Source: Lineus longissimus (taxonomy: Eukaryota; Nemertea; Pilidiophora; Heteronemertea; Lineidae). From it: a stretch of DNA of 64,000 nucleotides. Position numbers and translations under genes: made by a program. Position 1 is the first letter of the stretch, and each line of letters opens with the position of its first letter. The notes under the pieces are model-generated. The model had not been told where the DNA came from. It saw only the letters and a list, made by a program, of their open reading frames with translations, and made no database searches. Below, one piece after another: positions 46,701 to 57,180 of this stretch. The stretch lies in NCBI RefSeq assembly GCF_910592395.1, contig NC_088324.1:10008953-10072952 (forward strand), in the 5' to 3' direction.

Positions 46701-48475
46701 AAGCCTCCCTTCCGTGTTCAACTTTTCTAGATGTTCCAGAATTAGTTAATGCACTACTACTGTTCAAGCATAGTAATGTGAACGATGCAACCAGCAACAA
46801 TGCTACCATCTTCTTACCTGTGCCACTCCGTGAACGGAGATTGCTACACCGAGTTGGGTGTAAACATTGAGACTCTCTATCGTCAATGTTAAAGTATTGA
46901 GAGATATCCTAAACAAAAACATGACCATGAGATTTAGAAACTTTTATGTAAAATAATAGGTTTGCCTGAAGTAATGAAATGTACATTGCATGACATTTGG
47001 TACACGTAGTCAACTAGGATCCCGCCATCTGCCTGGATGCGACCAGCTGGAGACATTATTATCAGGACAAACAACGTAAGAGGCAGGGCTCTTTTAAAGT
47101 GTAAAACTTGGCCCAGGCCGCCCAATTTCGCAAAAAACTGTTACAGGACTCTTGAGAATTCTACATGTAGCTCATGCCCTGAAGAGACAAGGGTCATGCC
47201 AAGCACTGTACACTTTCAAAATTGAATGTCAACCCGAGTAGAGTCGACCAGCCTGATGAGTGTACCGGGGTATGTTAATTACATGAGTGCGGGTAAGTTT
47301 AGATCCATCTATTTGCTTTGGCTACACTCGCAACATCAGCCAAGTGATTATTGTACAGTCACTTCTTCCTCCTAGAAAACGAAGCTGAAAAATATTGCTC
47401 TGGAAAGAAAAGTTACAACAAACAAGAAGTTCATCATCTGATAAATCAAATGAATTTCAAAAGCTCTAAGACAGGCATTGTTTTTATCTTAATCAGTGAG
47501 ACTGCTGACAATCTAATAAGATTACACCATACCAGGTAATAATGTATCAACTTGATGTCATTTTGTTTTTAGGACAAGTGACTTGCTTCACATCCAAAAG
47601 TGCTGAAGATAACATCAACATTTATCTGAATGTACTCGACTAAACTCACCTCTGTAGTTTCTGTATTCCAGGCCAGACAAACACTCGTCCACCAGGCACA
47701 AGTAACGGCTTATTGTGACAACAACCTAGACAGAAAAGATTTAACATCAATGTGATAACTAATACATGTACATCATCCAGTTAATCAAAACTGTTTTTGT
47801 TGATCTTTCCTCAGTCTGCTTAGTTAGTACTTACAGACACCTTTGTCAATTCTTTTTCCAGTCCCAACTCTGATCCAAGTTCGATAAGGAAACAGCCTGC
47901 AACGAACTGCAACAACGCTGTCTTCCCGGGAAATGGCATGAAATTGAAAGGGGCGGGGCACTAGAATTTACGTAACATTACGTGTATATTGTATTGCCAC
48001 GTCGTGAGAAGACTGTGCGTTATATCACCACTTTTAATGAAAGAGATTTAACGTCATGATGTAAATGGTGATCGCAGAAGAAGAGAAGTTGCGCCTCTGA
48101 TCAAGGTGGATCATGGACATGGTTTGGCCTAGGACGGACTAGGTTATGGAATTTGACTGGCCAGGCCCTGCGGCCCAGTATTTTGCCAGGTCCATAAAAC
48201 TCTCACAGTATAACAATTTTCCAGAACTTTCTCCTCAAACCACTCTCCGCCATCAGGAGTAAGTACGCCTGGGTGTGCAAATGTACAGGGAAGTTGTATG
48301 CATGCGCATAATGCATGATATGTGGTGTGTCAACAAACATCTAACAACGAAAATATACCCCCAGATCACTTTGATCGAAGTATTGTATTCGATGAAGTTG
48401 CATCATATAGATTCTTAAATACTAACCCGACACAACCATGGCTTCATTAGGGCCACAGGTTTCGAAAAACACCAT
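34703..48475 (-). CDS. FLOT1: Flotillin-1, with a six-fold alternative exon cluster
   Basis: Flotillin-1 is a membrane-microdomain scaffold that hetero-oligomerises with flotillin-2. Constant exons (minus): 48475-48427, 47725-47650, then one of six alternative exons, then 37951-37808, 37495-37280, 37160-37008, 36630-36449, 36256-36211, 35731-35594, 35264-35100 and 34732-34703. With any one alternative exon the product is 429 residues; human has 427. The start [17 protein letters not shown] is diagnostic and fixes ATG 48475. The SPFH domain includes [20 protein letters not shown]. The C-terminal half is the alanine/glutamate-rich coiled coil ([32 protein letters not shown]), followed by [16 protein letters not shown]. 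The first donor is GTTAGT. The position of the palmitoylated Cys34 of mammals is glycine here (VFVWPGIQ), but two adjacent cysteines sit at 18-19. Confidence 0.96.
35892..36115. repeat. 14-bp minisatellite in a FLOT1 intron
   Basis: About a dozen copies of CTAGTCACTCTTCT or close variants run in tandem, perfect in the centre (about 35960-36070) and degenerate at both ends. The array lies between two FLOT1 exons, 36211-36256 and 35594-35731. Confidence 0.85.
37632..37750 (-). pseudogene. Decayed duplicate of the FLOT1 exon that follows the cassettes
   Basis: Minus-strand sequence matches the active exon 37951-37808 in order: the GGGTCAGAAC block, TTGGCCACAGCCTGTCAG, AGATCAGAAGGCTTGCACAAGAG and AAACATG. 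The frame contains an in-line TAG after the ACQ-equivalent position and several indels, and clean splice sites are not kept. It is a nonfunctional tandem copy. Confidence 0.75.
37952..41956 (-). other. 4-kb FLOT1 intron between the cassettes and the constant exon
   Basis: Scanned on the minus strand for further cassette copies (CTNAAT...GTNGCNCAG then GTAAG) and none was seen. No ORF here has coding character. It is the natural place for RNA elements controlling cassette choice, but none was identified. Confidence 0.55.
41957..42047 (-). other. FLOT1 alternative exon, cassette 6 (most 3')
   Basis: A 91-nt exon between TTTCTAG and GTAAGAG. It encodes [14 protein letters not shown] followed by [16 protein letters not shown]. 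It is one of only two cassettes starting with Ile and the only one with Pro in GVPIS, as in human flotillin-1. The frame is intact. Confidence 0.92.
42929..43019 (-). other. FLOT1 alternative exon, cassette 5
   Basis: A 91-nt exon between CTTCAG and GTAAGAC. It encodes [14 protein letters not shown] followed by [16 protein letters not shown]. It is most like cassette 4 in its second half and carries a unique cysteine. The frame is intact. Confidence 0.92.
44054..44144 (-). other. FLOT1 alternative exon, cassette 4
   Basis: A 91-nt exon between CTGCAG and GTAAGG. It encodes [14 protein letters not shown] followed by [16 protein letters not shown]. The frame and both splice sites are intact. 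Confidence 0.92.
45025..45115 (-). other. FLOT1 alternative exon, cassette 3
   Basis: A 91-nt exon between TTTAG and GTAAGG. It encodes [14 protein letters not shown] followed by [16 protein letters not shown]. It is the most divergent cassette, with two prolines and two arginines not seen in the others. The frame is intact. Confidence 0.92.
45764..45854 (-). other. FLOT1 alternative exon, cassette 2
   Basis: A 91-nt exon between ATCTAG and GTAAGAG. It encodes [14 protein letters not shown] followed by [16 protein letters not shown]. The frame and both splice sites are intact. Confidence 0.92.
46818..46908 (-). other. FLOT1 alternative exon, cassette 1 (most 5')
   Basis: A 91-nt exon between TGTTTAG and GTAAGAAG. 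It encodes [14 protein letters not shown] followed by [16 protein letters not shown]. Its first eight residues are the same as in human flotillin-1. It lies closest to the upstream constant exon 47725-47650. The frame is intact. Confidence 0.92.
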
Positions 48476-50464
48476 CTTTGCGGTCGAAAATTAGGCCCAA
48501 CCCAAGAAATAATATCCTGCCAATGTAAAAGATGGCCGATGCAATACACATAAATAGCTCCGAACCCAGGAGGCTTCTCGTGTAGAATGCTAGTGTACTT
48601 GAGTGCACATTGCAAGCGTTGGGAAAAGGTCTGATTGATCCAATTGATATTCGTGACGTCATGAACATTTTAGTTGAAAGAAATTCCGCCGTGTGGCGAT
48701 AAATAAACTGGGGATTCCCCAATAATTTCTAGGAAACAAAACTCAGAAATGTCAACAATAAGTTTCAAGTTAGCTTGGAATGGATTCGCTGAATCCTTGG
48801 CAGATTCGGATAAACTTCTGCCATTTCGATTTTTGCCATTTCTGCAACGCAGTTCTCATCTACCAGCTGAAGTTTTGAGTGTGGTAAAGTAATATTTTAC
48901 AATCAATATTTTAATTTTTAGTGGCAAAGGCCAGTCCTTTGTTATTTTCATTTGTCATTTTCCTTTGATGAATATTCTTCATCAATCATGCTTTCTGTTC
49001 CCGTGCATTTTCAGATTTTGATTTTCAGACTGAGCCAACTATCATTCAGCAATCTCTCTAGGCCTACTATCAGCTCATAAGGTATCTTGTTCAATATCAA
49101 ACCAAGCCATATAATCCGATCAAGACTGCAACTCAACCAGACCACATCAGAGACGGCATCTCAACCAGACCACATCAGAGAGACCACATTAGAGACGACA
49201 TCTCAACCAGACCACATCAGAGACGGCAACTCAACCAGACCACATCAGAGACGACATCTCAACCAGAACACATCAGAGACGACATCTCAACCAGAACACA
49301 TCAGAGACAGCATCTCAACCAGACCACATCAGAGACGACGTCTCAACCAGAACAAATCAGAGGCGGCAACTCAACCAGACCACATCAGAGACGACGTCTC
49401 AACAAGAACAAATCAGAGACGACAGCTCAACCAGACCACATCAGAGACGACATCTCAACCTGAACATATCAGAGACAGCATCTCAACCAGACAACATCAG
49501 AGACGGCAACTCAACCAGACCACATCAGAGACAGCATCTCAACCAGACCACATCAGAGACGACATCTCAACCAGACAACATCAGAGACGACAGCTCAACC
49601 AGACAACATCAGAGACGACATCTCAACCAGACCACATCAGAGACGACAGCTCAACCAGACAACATCAGAGACGGCAACTCAACCAGACCACATCAGAGAC
49701 GACATCTCAACCAGAACACATCAGAGACGGCATCTTAACTAGACTACATCAGAGACAGCATCTAAACTAGACCACATCAGAGACAGCATCTCAACCAGTC
49801 CACATCAGAGGCAGCATCTAAACTAGACCACATCAGAGACAGCATCTCAACCAGTCCACATCAGAGACAGCATCTCAACCAGACCACATCAGAGACAGCA
49901 TCTCATCTAGACCACATCAAGGACAGTATCTCAACCAGTCAACATCAGATGCAGCATCTAAACTAGACCACATCAGAGAGGGTGTCTCAGCGCGACCACA
50001 CGAGAGGCAGCTTATATGATCAGCCATATCAATTATCATACCAGAGCCAGCATCTTAACCAGATCACATCAAAGACAATATCACATCCAGTCCACATCCC
50101 AGATTTAAGGCTCTATATGCACTACTGTCTGTTTTGCTTAAACTTTTCTATTTTCAGGCTTAGCTTATGGTTACTGAATTACTGCCACTAGTGGCAAGAC
50201 CACGCCAACTCATCATATTTTACGGTTGACAGTATTCTGTCAAAAGTAAAAAATAGTGTATACTGCTCTACAGGTTACATGCTCTGGGGATGTCATTTTC
50301 TGCCCCTCTCTGCAGGTCGACGGTAGTGAAAGGGTTAAAAACACACAGCATATCAATCAAGAGTGAGCTTTGCTGTTCTCAAAATCTCTCTTTTGCCATT
50401 TCAGTACCACGAGTTCCACTCATTTGTATAACCACACAAACAGTGTTGCTAAAATAGTCGAGAA
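48476..50464. promoter_or_regulatory. Divergent region between FLOT1 and STAT start codons
   Basis: The two genes are head to head, about 2 kb apart. The FLOT1 promoter should lie in the non-repetitive part at about 48480-49080. The rest is largely occupied by the 28-bp minisatellite. A probable STAT 5' UTR exon starts after TTTCAG at about 50403. No TATA box was identified with confidence. Confidence 0.4.
49128..50100 (+). repeat. 28-bp minisatellite (~34 copies)
   Basis: Tandem copies of a 28-bp unit (CTCAACCAGACCACATCAGA plus GACGGCAT or variants) run for almost 1 kb, degenerating after about 49900. Because 28 is not a multiple of three, an open frame through it has an 84-bp (28-residue) super-period. 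The apparent 227-residue ORF at 49087-49770 is a by-product of the repeat and is not a gene. Confidence 0.93.
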
Positions 50465-53400
50465 ATGGCTGAGGTGGTGTCAGGAGCTGAAGAAAGCAGA
50501 CTTCAGAAGATATGCATGATCATTAAATTCAACCCGGAGGCTGATGTTCAGTTAAGGAATGTCTATTCAGAATGCAAGATTCCCCTTTGGACCAGAAACA
50601 CACTGTCTTTATTTATAGAAAGCATTGACTGGTATGTAGGTTAGCTGATTATTCAACTGCAGATTGGACCTAGGATTGTTGGTCCAAATCAGTCCCAATA
50701 AAATCTCTATAACTCTTTCCATTCCATTCGATAAAGAATTTACTTTCTGATTGTTTCCAAAATCTTTTTGATTGCACCCTATATGCATGTAATGTAATAT
50801 TTTGAATTTCCTTCTCTCCCCAGGCCAGGTGATGCAGATGCTCAGACAAGTCTACACCTGTATACTACTTTCATTGAACAGGCAAACTTAAAAGTTAGGC
50901 TTGGAGAAACGGAAGAATTGAAAGAATTTCAGGTGTGTCTTTCTTGTATAGTTCTTGCTCCTCTCTATTAAGGACAGCACTAGTCATCCTGCGGATGTCC
51001 TTAAAAGAGAGGTTCTACAGTAGGCGGCAAATTAAGACCCCTGACAATGCCCGTGTTGGGCACAATCTACATGTCGGAAATATACCTGAGACAGAGCACC
51101 CATTTAACGCTGTCATTAAACAGGCCAAAGAGTCTACTACAAATTTGAAACTTATCAAAGATGATTACTTCTTTAATTCCAGCATTTCTATCCTGAAAGT
51201 CGTGCAGCTGACTTTGTCAAGGCAATGAGAAAGTGCATGATTACAGAGCTGACCATCATTGGAACCAAACTAGAACCAGAGGAACCAGAAAAGGTAAGTG
51301 GTAATTCATGAGGAATTGAATTCGGTTAAAGCTCAAATAAAATGCTAACCTTAAAGGGGAGCTCTGGGCAGGAACAGGGGTTAAATTGGCCATTTTCAGA
51401 TAACTAATTGGCACTACGGAGTCACTTTAACACTGTTAAAAAACCACAATCAATCGATTGGTGACAACGTGCCGTTTGGGGATGATTGCCTGACAGAGTG
51501 CTTGTCGTGTCAATACCTCAGGGTTGTGAGTTTGAGTCCTGTTAGGACCTAGGTGTTCTCCCATGTTACTGTAAATTGATTAATCTCTGTAGGTGTCCAG
51601 TTTATTTGTTTGAGTATTTTGTTGATGATAATTCCCATCTTGATTCTCATACATCTGCATTTGAGTGACTTAGGCGTTCTCAAAGCCTTGGGGTCAAGAT
51701 GGGTATTCACGTTCACATCGTAATTGACATTTTCAATTGACTGATATATTTCACAGTTGCTTTCATTTTCTTTCATCTTCAGGTATTGACTGAGGCATGG
51801 CAGTCTCTTAAAAACACTGTTAACAGTCATTTGGCTCAGAGCGGTAGGTATCATTGATGAGGCATGGCAGTCTCTTAAAAACACTGTTAGCAGTCATTAA
51901 GTGCTTAAGCGAAAAGAACACCTCATATCTTTAGCATCGATTGAACGACATTGAAATTGTTATGTCACATCACCCTCTGTTGAGTGGGCATTAGGTTCCC
52001 AGATACAGACGGCAAAAACTGTACGTGACGTAAGAATGACTTCATTTTGAAAACAAAGATATATATTTTTTGCTCTTAGGTAAGGTATTCATAATAGTCC
52101 CAAGGATAGATGGTCCTTGAGTTTCAAAGAGTTGATATTTCTTTCAGAGAAACGGGACGGGCTGAGAAAGAGAAAAGTGAATCAGGTCGACAACACATAC
52201 AGCTTATCTGTGAGTAAATAGTGGAAGTGGTGGTGTCCATGGGGTCATGTTGTCGGTTTCAGTGCCGGCATCACATTTTGGGTTATACCCGCTATTCGGT
52301 ACTCAAATGTCACTTGTGACTTGGATAGCAAGCAGGTGACTGACACCACGACTGGGTGTAATGTAAAAAACTGTTTCTGTACCTGGCACAAGTCCAGGGC
52401 AGTAAAATGACCCATTTATTTTTTTATCTGCAAGTGAGAAACATGAGTTCTAACTGTGATTGACCTTCACCCTGGCAGATCCTAAGGCAATGGGACAAGA
52501 CTCTTGGAGATGATTGCCGGTGAAAGGTAAACATTTCATGGATATTTTTCATGAAGAGCATCCCATTGTCTTTTATAGGTGTCCGTTTCAAATGCGGTGA
52601 ATAATATCCAGACCGCTGGTGGCTGGGTTGTTAATAACCTGACCTCATGCAGTAAGACTTGTTATGACGAGCTCAGCCGATGGTACAAGGAGAAGAATGT
52701 GATCAAGTACAAGAAGATAGAGGGAGCTGATCAAAAATTGATGCATCTGGAACATATACAACTAAGGTATGCAACTGAGGGCACATCACTCTGAAAGGCC
52801 TGCGCCGTTTGTTAAGAAATCCAGAGTCTGTTGGATGAGACTAAAAGCCATGGTCCCTAGTACCTGCTGAGGGTCTGTGCCTGAGGGCAAATAAAAGATC
52901 CCAGATAGGTGGACAGTAGCCTAGAATGGACTTCACACCTCCGGCAAGAATCCAATAGGGTTACGACGCCGGTAATGACATGATGTAATATGATATGATA
53001 TTTGTTCCCCAGGTTTTGTGATACCCACAAGAAATGCAAAGAGATGGTTGAAGTGGTTTCGGCCGCAACAAAGTTGATACAGGGACTTATTGACAAGAAA
53101 AATATAGCAGACATGCCCGAGGAAATTTGCAGCATGGAGAAGATTCACGGAGAGATGCATGCGATTCAAACTGAACTTGAAGAAAGGTAAGATATTTCAA
53201 TGTTCAGAATCAGAAGGTATTCTTTGCAATAGGAATTTCGACCTTGCATCATGTTGTGGTAATGTATGGCTTTTTCTCCACCTGTGACTCAAGAATTTGA
53301 TTCAGCGAAGCCAAAATTTACCGTATAGTAAAAAGTTTTAATATTGCTTTTTTGTAGACAGATATAAAAATACTATAAATACCAATTTTAAGCAAAATTT

Positions 53401-56400
53401 TAGCAAATTTGCATGATAACTGCTCTGCTAGATTTTATATGGCTGCATTATTTTCCTATTTACTCACTAATAAAAACAAATGGTGTACCCCTTTAAAAGT
53501 TCAAGTGAATAAATTTCAGGTCCATTGTGATTGAAGAACAACCAGACCAGATCATTGAGATCAAGGACCACAGCACGAAAAATAAAGAAACCTTCAAGAT
53601 AAAACTAAGGTATACACTTGGTCAATATGACCTTTTTAGTTATTGTCATTTTCCTGGTAACAGGTGAGCACAAAGGCTCCAGATAATTTTAGTTTTATTA
53701 GCATAGATTAAGGTCATATAACGTGTTTTACCAAATTTGTGCGACCTCTACAGGGAACATTGTAATGAACCTGTAAGGTTGTGAAAATGCTCGCAGCTGT
53801 TGCATGGTCACACACAGAGTGTCAACGTTTGCATCACCTGAGCACCCAATTCCTCATTGATTGGATTTCTGTAGCTGGATTCTTGTTGTCCGTTTAGGTC
53901 AATGCTGAATCTGAGGATAGAAAAGGCAAAGGTGGAACTCGTCAACGAGGATGACCTTGATTCCCAACGTACTTCGAAAGCAGAAGTCTCACACAAACCT
54001 CCCATCAGGAACGGCGATAGGACGATATTGAGCGAGATCAAGATTAAAAACTTTGTTCGTCCAATCAATCAGAACGTCCTGTTTGTGCCATACGCTTTCC
54101 AGTTGATGGTTAAGATAGCAAATCATGAGAAAATGCTACAGGTAAGATGTGTTCTGTTGTTGAGCAGTCAAGAAAACAGACTTCTATAAATCACATAAAT
54201 TTGTGATTGTATCAATGGGGCACATGCTGGTACCATGATGTCTTGGGTGCATAGATCGCAGGGTTGGTGCGGTCTATGATAAATTGTTTCACTCAGTGTT
54301 AATCTGCTTGTTATTTCAGATGTACAGTCATGAGTGCATCCTTGGTAGCCACACCCAAATCTCCAAGGCTCAAGGCTACCAACTGTGGTCATCGGCATTC
54401 TCAACACAAGTAAGGGCCTACCCAGAAGGGGGGGATGCTCTACACAAAGTCTAGCCCTATGTGCATTCCAATTTTTGCAATATAAGGCTTCTTGTGTCTG
54501 CTACAAGTGGTTGAAATGGACCGATAGAGTACTTTGAAGTAATGTGTTTTTGAATATATCTATATTGGTATATCTACCAGCAATGTTTAATTCATAATAC
54601 GTGTGATCTAATAATTGAAAAATCACAAATTCAGTTTCACAAATGTTTTATTTCGAGTGAATGGATGGGTTCAAATATACACTTTGTTCTCTTTGATACC
54701 AGAAATCTGATGTTGATGAACCATTTCAAGTGCGGGAAGAAGTGCCTTGGAAAGAGTTCTACCCGATCCTCAGCGATTACTTCTATAAGGAGGCGAATTA
54801 CAGATTCACAGTGGACAACATCAACTGTTTGTCAGAAATGTTTGAACATCTTACAGTTCCTTGGAAAAAGCTGGTTATCGTGAGTATTTATATAGCAGTG
54901 TTTACTACCTGCAGTTTTCTGTTTAAAGACTCCAGTTGCCAATAAAAAGGTGGCTGGACACAGATATGATTTAATGCAGAAGGATTAGGATGAAGAAGGA
55001 TCGTCGTCAGTCGTATACTCGAAAATTATTAAAAATCTTCATTAATAACTTGATAATTCTGTTTTTCCTTGCAGGAACCAAGTCCCAATTGTCCCAAGAG
55101 GCAGAAAGAGAAGAACTTCACTATCTGGGACTGGTTGTGCGGAGCAAAGAATATCCTGAAGGAATACCCAGGGCTGTGTAGGGAAGGGTAGGTTGAAGAA
55201 CCCCGAGTTCGTTTTTAATTTATCCCAGATGAATCCAGGATTGATTTGAAGGGAGACTTAAAGGCAGGAGCCGGGTAGGGAAAATAAAGTTACTCAAAGT
55301 TGCCGAAAGTGATCAATTTAATACTAAATGAGAGGAATATCAGCTTTCTATTTGTTTTCATTGCAGTTTGATTCATGGGTTTTTAACCAAGGATCGAGCA
55401 GACGAACTCCTGAAGCAGGAACAAGAGGGATCATTCCTCTTGCGATTTTCACATACGTTCCTTGATGGCAAAACCACCCCGACAGGGGGCCTGTCGGTAG
55501 TGGTCAACACCTACAATAAAAGAAAGGGTGCGTTTTTAAAAAGAATTACCCAGGGTTTCCGTATCCTTTGCCTGATGTCCCTAAGACAGTATATGTGATG
55601 GTGTGTCATGAAAACAGGCAACTCACTGCTGACCAAATTGTGGGGAATGCCTTTTGATATTGAGGGTTGATTATTTTAAATATCCGATGATATCAACATG
55701 TATTTCCATTAGATTTCCTTGGTTTTTATCCCGACAGGTAAGGTCGAGGTCCTTCATAGTGCACCATTCAGCCTGAAGTCGGACAAGGTTGACCGCCTAC
55801 CGAAGCAGGACACGTTTGGCATGTGGCTGGGGCAATTCATCACCAAGTCAAATGAAAATACGGAGGTCACCTTGAAGCAGTTATGTGGAACGTGCCGGCC
55901 TCTAGAGGAGACCTTCAAGTCCTTCATGTTACGTAAGTATCCAAGGTAGTGGTTTGTTACAAATGCTGTAAACCCCTCCTTTTCGAGGCCTATAGGTTTG
56001 TGAAAGCATTCTTTCAGATTTTGTGGCCATTTATTTCTAAGAATTGGTGCGTTTTCCAGTGAGAATTTTAAGCCATTAATACATTTGGTTCACCCTTTTT
56101 GAAGAAACCCTTAAAAGTAATGATATGGAGGACTGCTCAAGTCTTTGTTCCAGCTGAAAGCTAATCAACAGTTTTTCATCTTATTTGATCCATCGTGGGT
56201 CAGTTTAGCCATCGTAGTCACTTCACAATGACAAGGAACCGAATCAAAATTTGCTTAATGCGACTTATAAGAGATCTGTGCGACTGATGGTTAGTCTGCA
56301 TGAAATGAAAAGTAATGTAGGTTGATTCCATTTTCAGACTCGCCAACTCCTACTTGGAAGGACTACCATGTTGTCAACAAAAAATTAGTTATGGGTAATG

Positions 56401-57180
56401 GAAGGTGAGTAAATTAATGTCAGGAATTAGTTTGATTACTGATGAATATTATCAACATTTGATAAAGACTCTTGATAATTCTCAATATCATTATTATGTG
56501 TACTTTAATTACCTACATGTAGTTACAGATATACTCACTTAGTTACTTAAATGCAGCATGATACTTTTTTGATCTAATATGTGGTGGTCAATATTTTAAC
56601 CCCTCCTTGAAATTTCAGTAACAACGCAGTTGTGAATATGGAAACTGAACAAGGGAACATCCTCCAAGAGAGGATTGAAGAACTTGTCAAAATTGCTGAC
56701 ATCCGACCTGGTTTGAATGTTGTACTCATTGCACCAACCCCTGATGAGCCAATATGGAAAATGATGTATGATACTGCAAATATAATGCCATCACCAGCTG
56801 TGTCGACTGACTATGACAACAACCAGAGTCCTGCTTCAAGCCTGATGAGCCCTAGTTCGGCGTCAGAGTATCACAGTGCAACGGAAGACCAGATGGATAT
56901 TGAATTGGACTTGCCAGAAGAATGTGTTGGGGAGCCAACTTTGACGGTTCTTTGCAGATCCCTTGGCATGCTTCAGCCGGGTGGGGAAGGCCCAGTCAGA
57001 ACTGAACCCAACACTGATAGTCTAGAATTACAAGCTTATTTAAACCTGCCTCAAGCAAACAGCGTGTGTGAGCGTCTGCCACAAATAGGGGACCCTTTTG
57101 AATCAGGGTTCGGTCATTCATTCACGCAAGAGCTCAATACACCAACCATACCCGAGTCAGTTGAGAACATGTTTCAGTAA
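50465..57180 (+). CDS. Divergent STAT transcription factor
   Basis: A signal transducer and activator of transcription, normally activated by JAK phosphorylation and SH2-mediated dimerisation. Exons: 50465-50631, 50824-50932, 51183-51293, 51783-51843, 52148-52209, 52579-52766, 53013-53186, 53520-53609, 53898-54141, 54320-54409, 54703-54879, 55075-55187, 55367-55527, 55738-55932, 56338-56404 and 56619-57180, giving 856 residues. In order: a STAT-type N-domain (LFIESIDWPGDADAQTSLHL), a helical coiled-coil part (about 150-320), a divergent DNA-binding region, a linker (VPWKEFYPILSDYF, FTIWDWLCGAKNILKEYP) and an SH2 domain with GSFLLRFS, pTyr-binding Arg near 555. The tail has SLMSPSS, reminiscent of the serine-phosphorylation motif of vertebrate STATs, but no clear GYxK tyrosine site. 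A divergent SH2 protein of STAT architecture is the safest wording. Confidence 0.8.
51485..51550 (+). repeat. tRNA-derived SINE fragment
   Basis: GATTGCCTGACAGAGTGC and GTGAGTTTGAGTCCTG resemble the D/anticodon part and B box of a tRNA, in a STAT intron. No complete cloverleaf can be drawn. Confidence 0.4.
51855..51900 (+). repeat. Partial duplicate of STAT exon 4 in the following intron
   Basis: TGAGGCATGGCAGTCTCTTA and the next ~20 bases recur about 65 bp downstream of the same sequence in exon 51783-51843, with one or two changes. The copy lacks the exon's acceptor and its end, so it is not a usable alternative exon. Confidence 0.8.

Noticed and set aside
47835-47939. Minus-strand ATG frame [11 protein letters not shown] running to a GTAAGT donor, as a FLOT1 first exon
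   Set aside because: Its phase does not fit the next exon, and exon 48475-48427 supplies the diagnostic flotillin N-terminus in the right phase.
49087-49770. 227-residue ORF with a QPDHIRD-type repeat
   Set aside because: It is an artefact of a 28-bp minisatellite read through its three frames.
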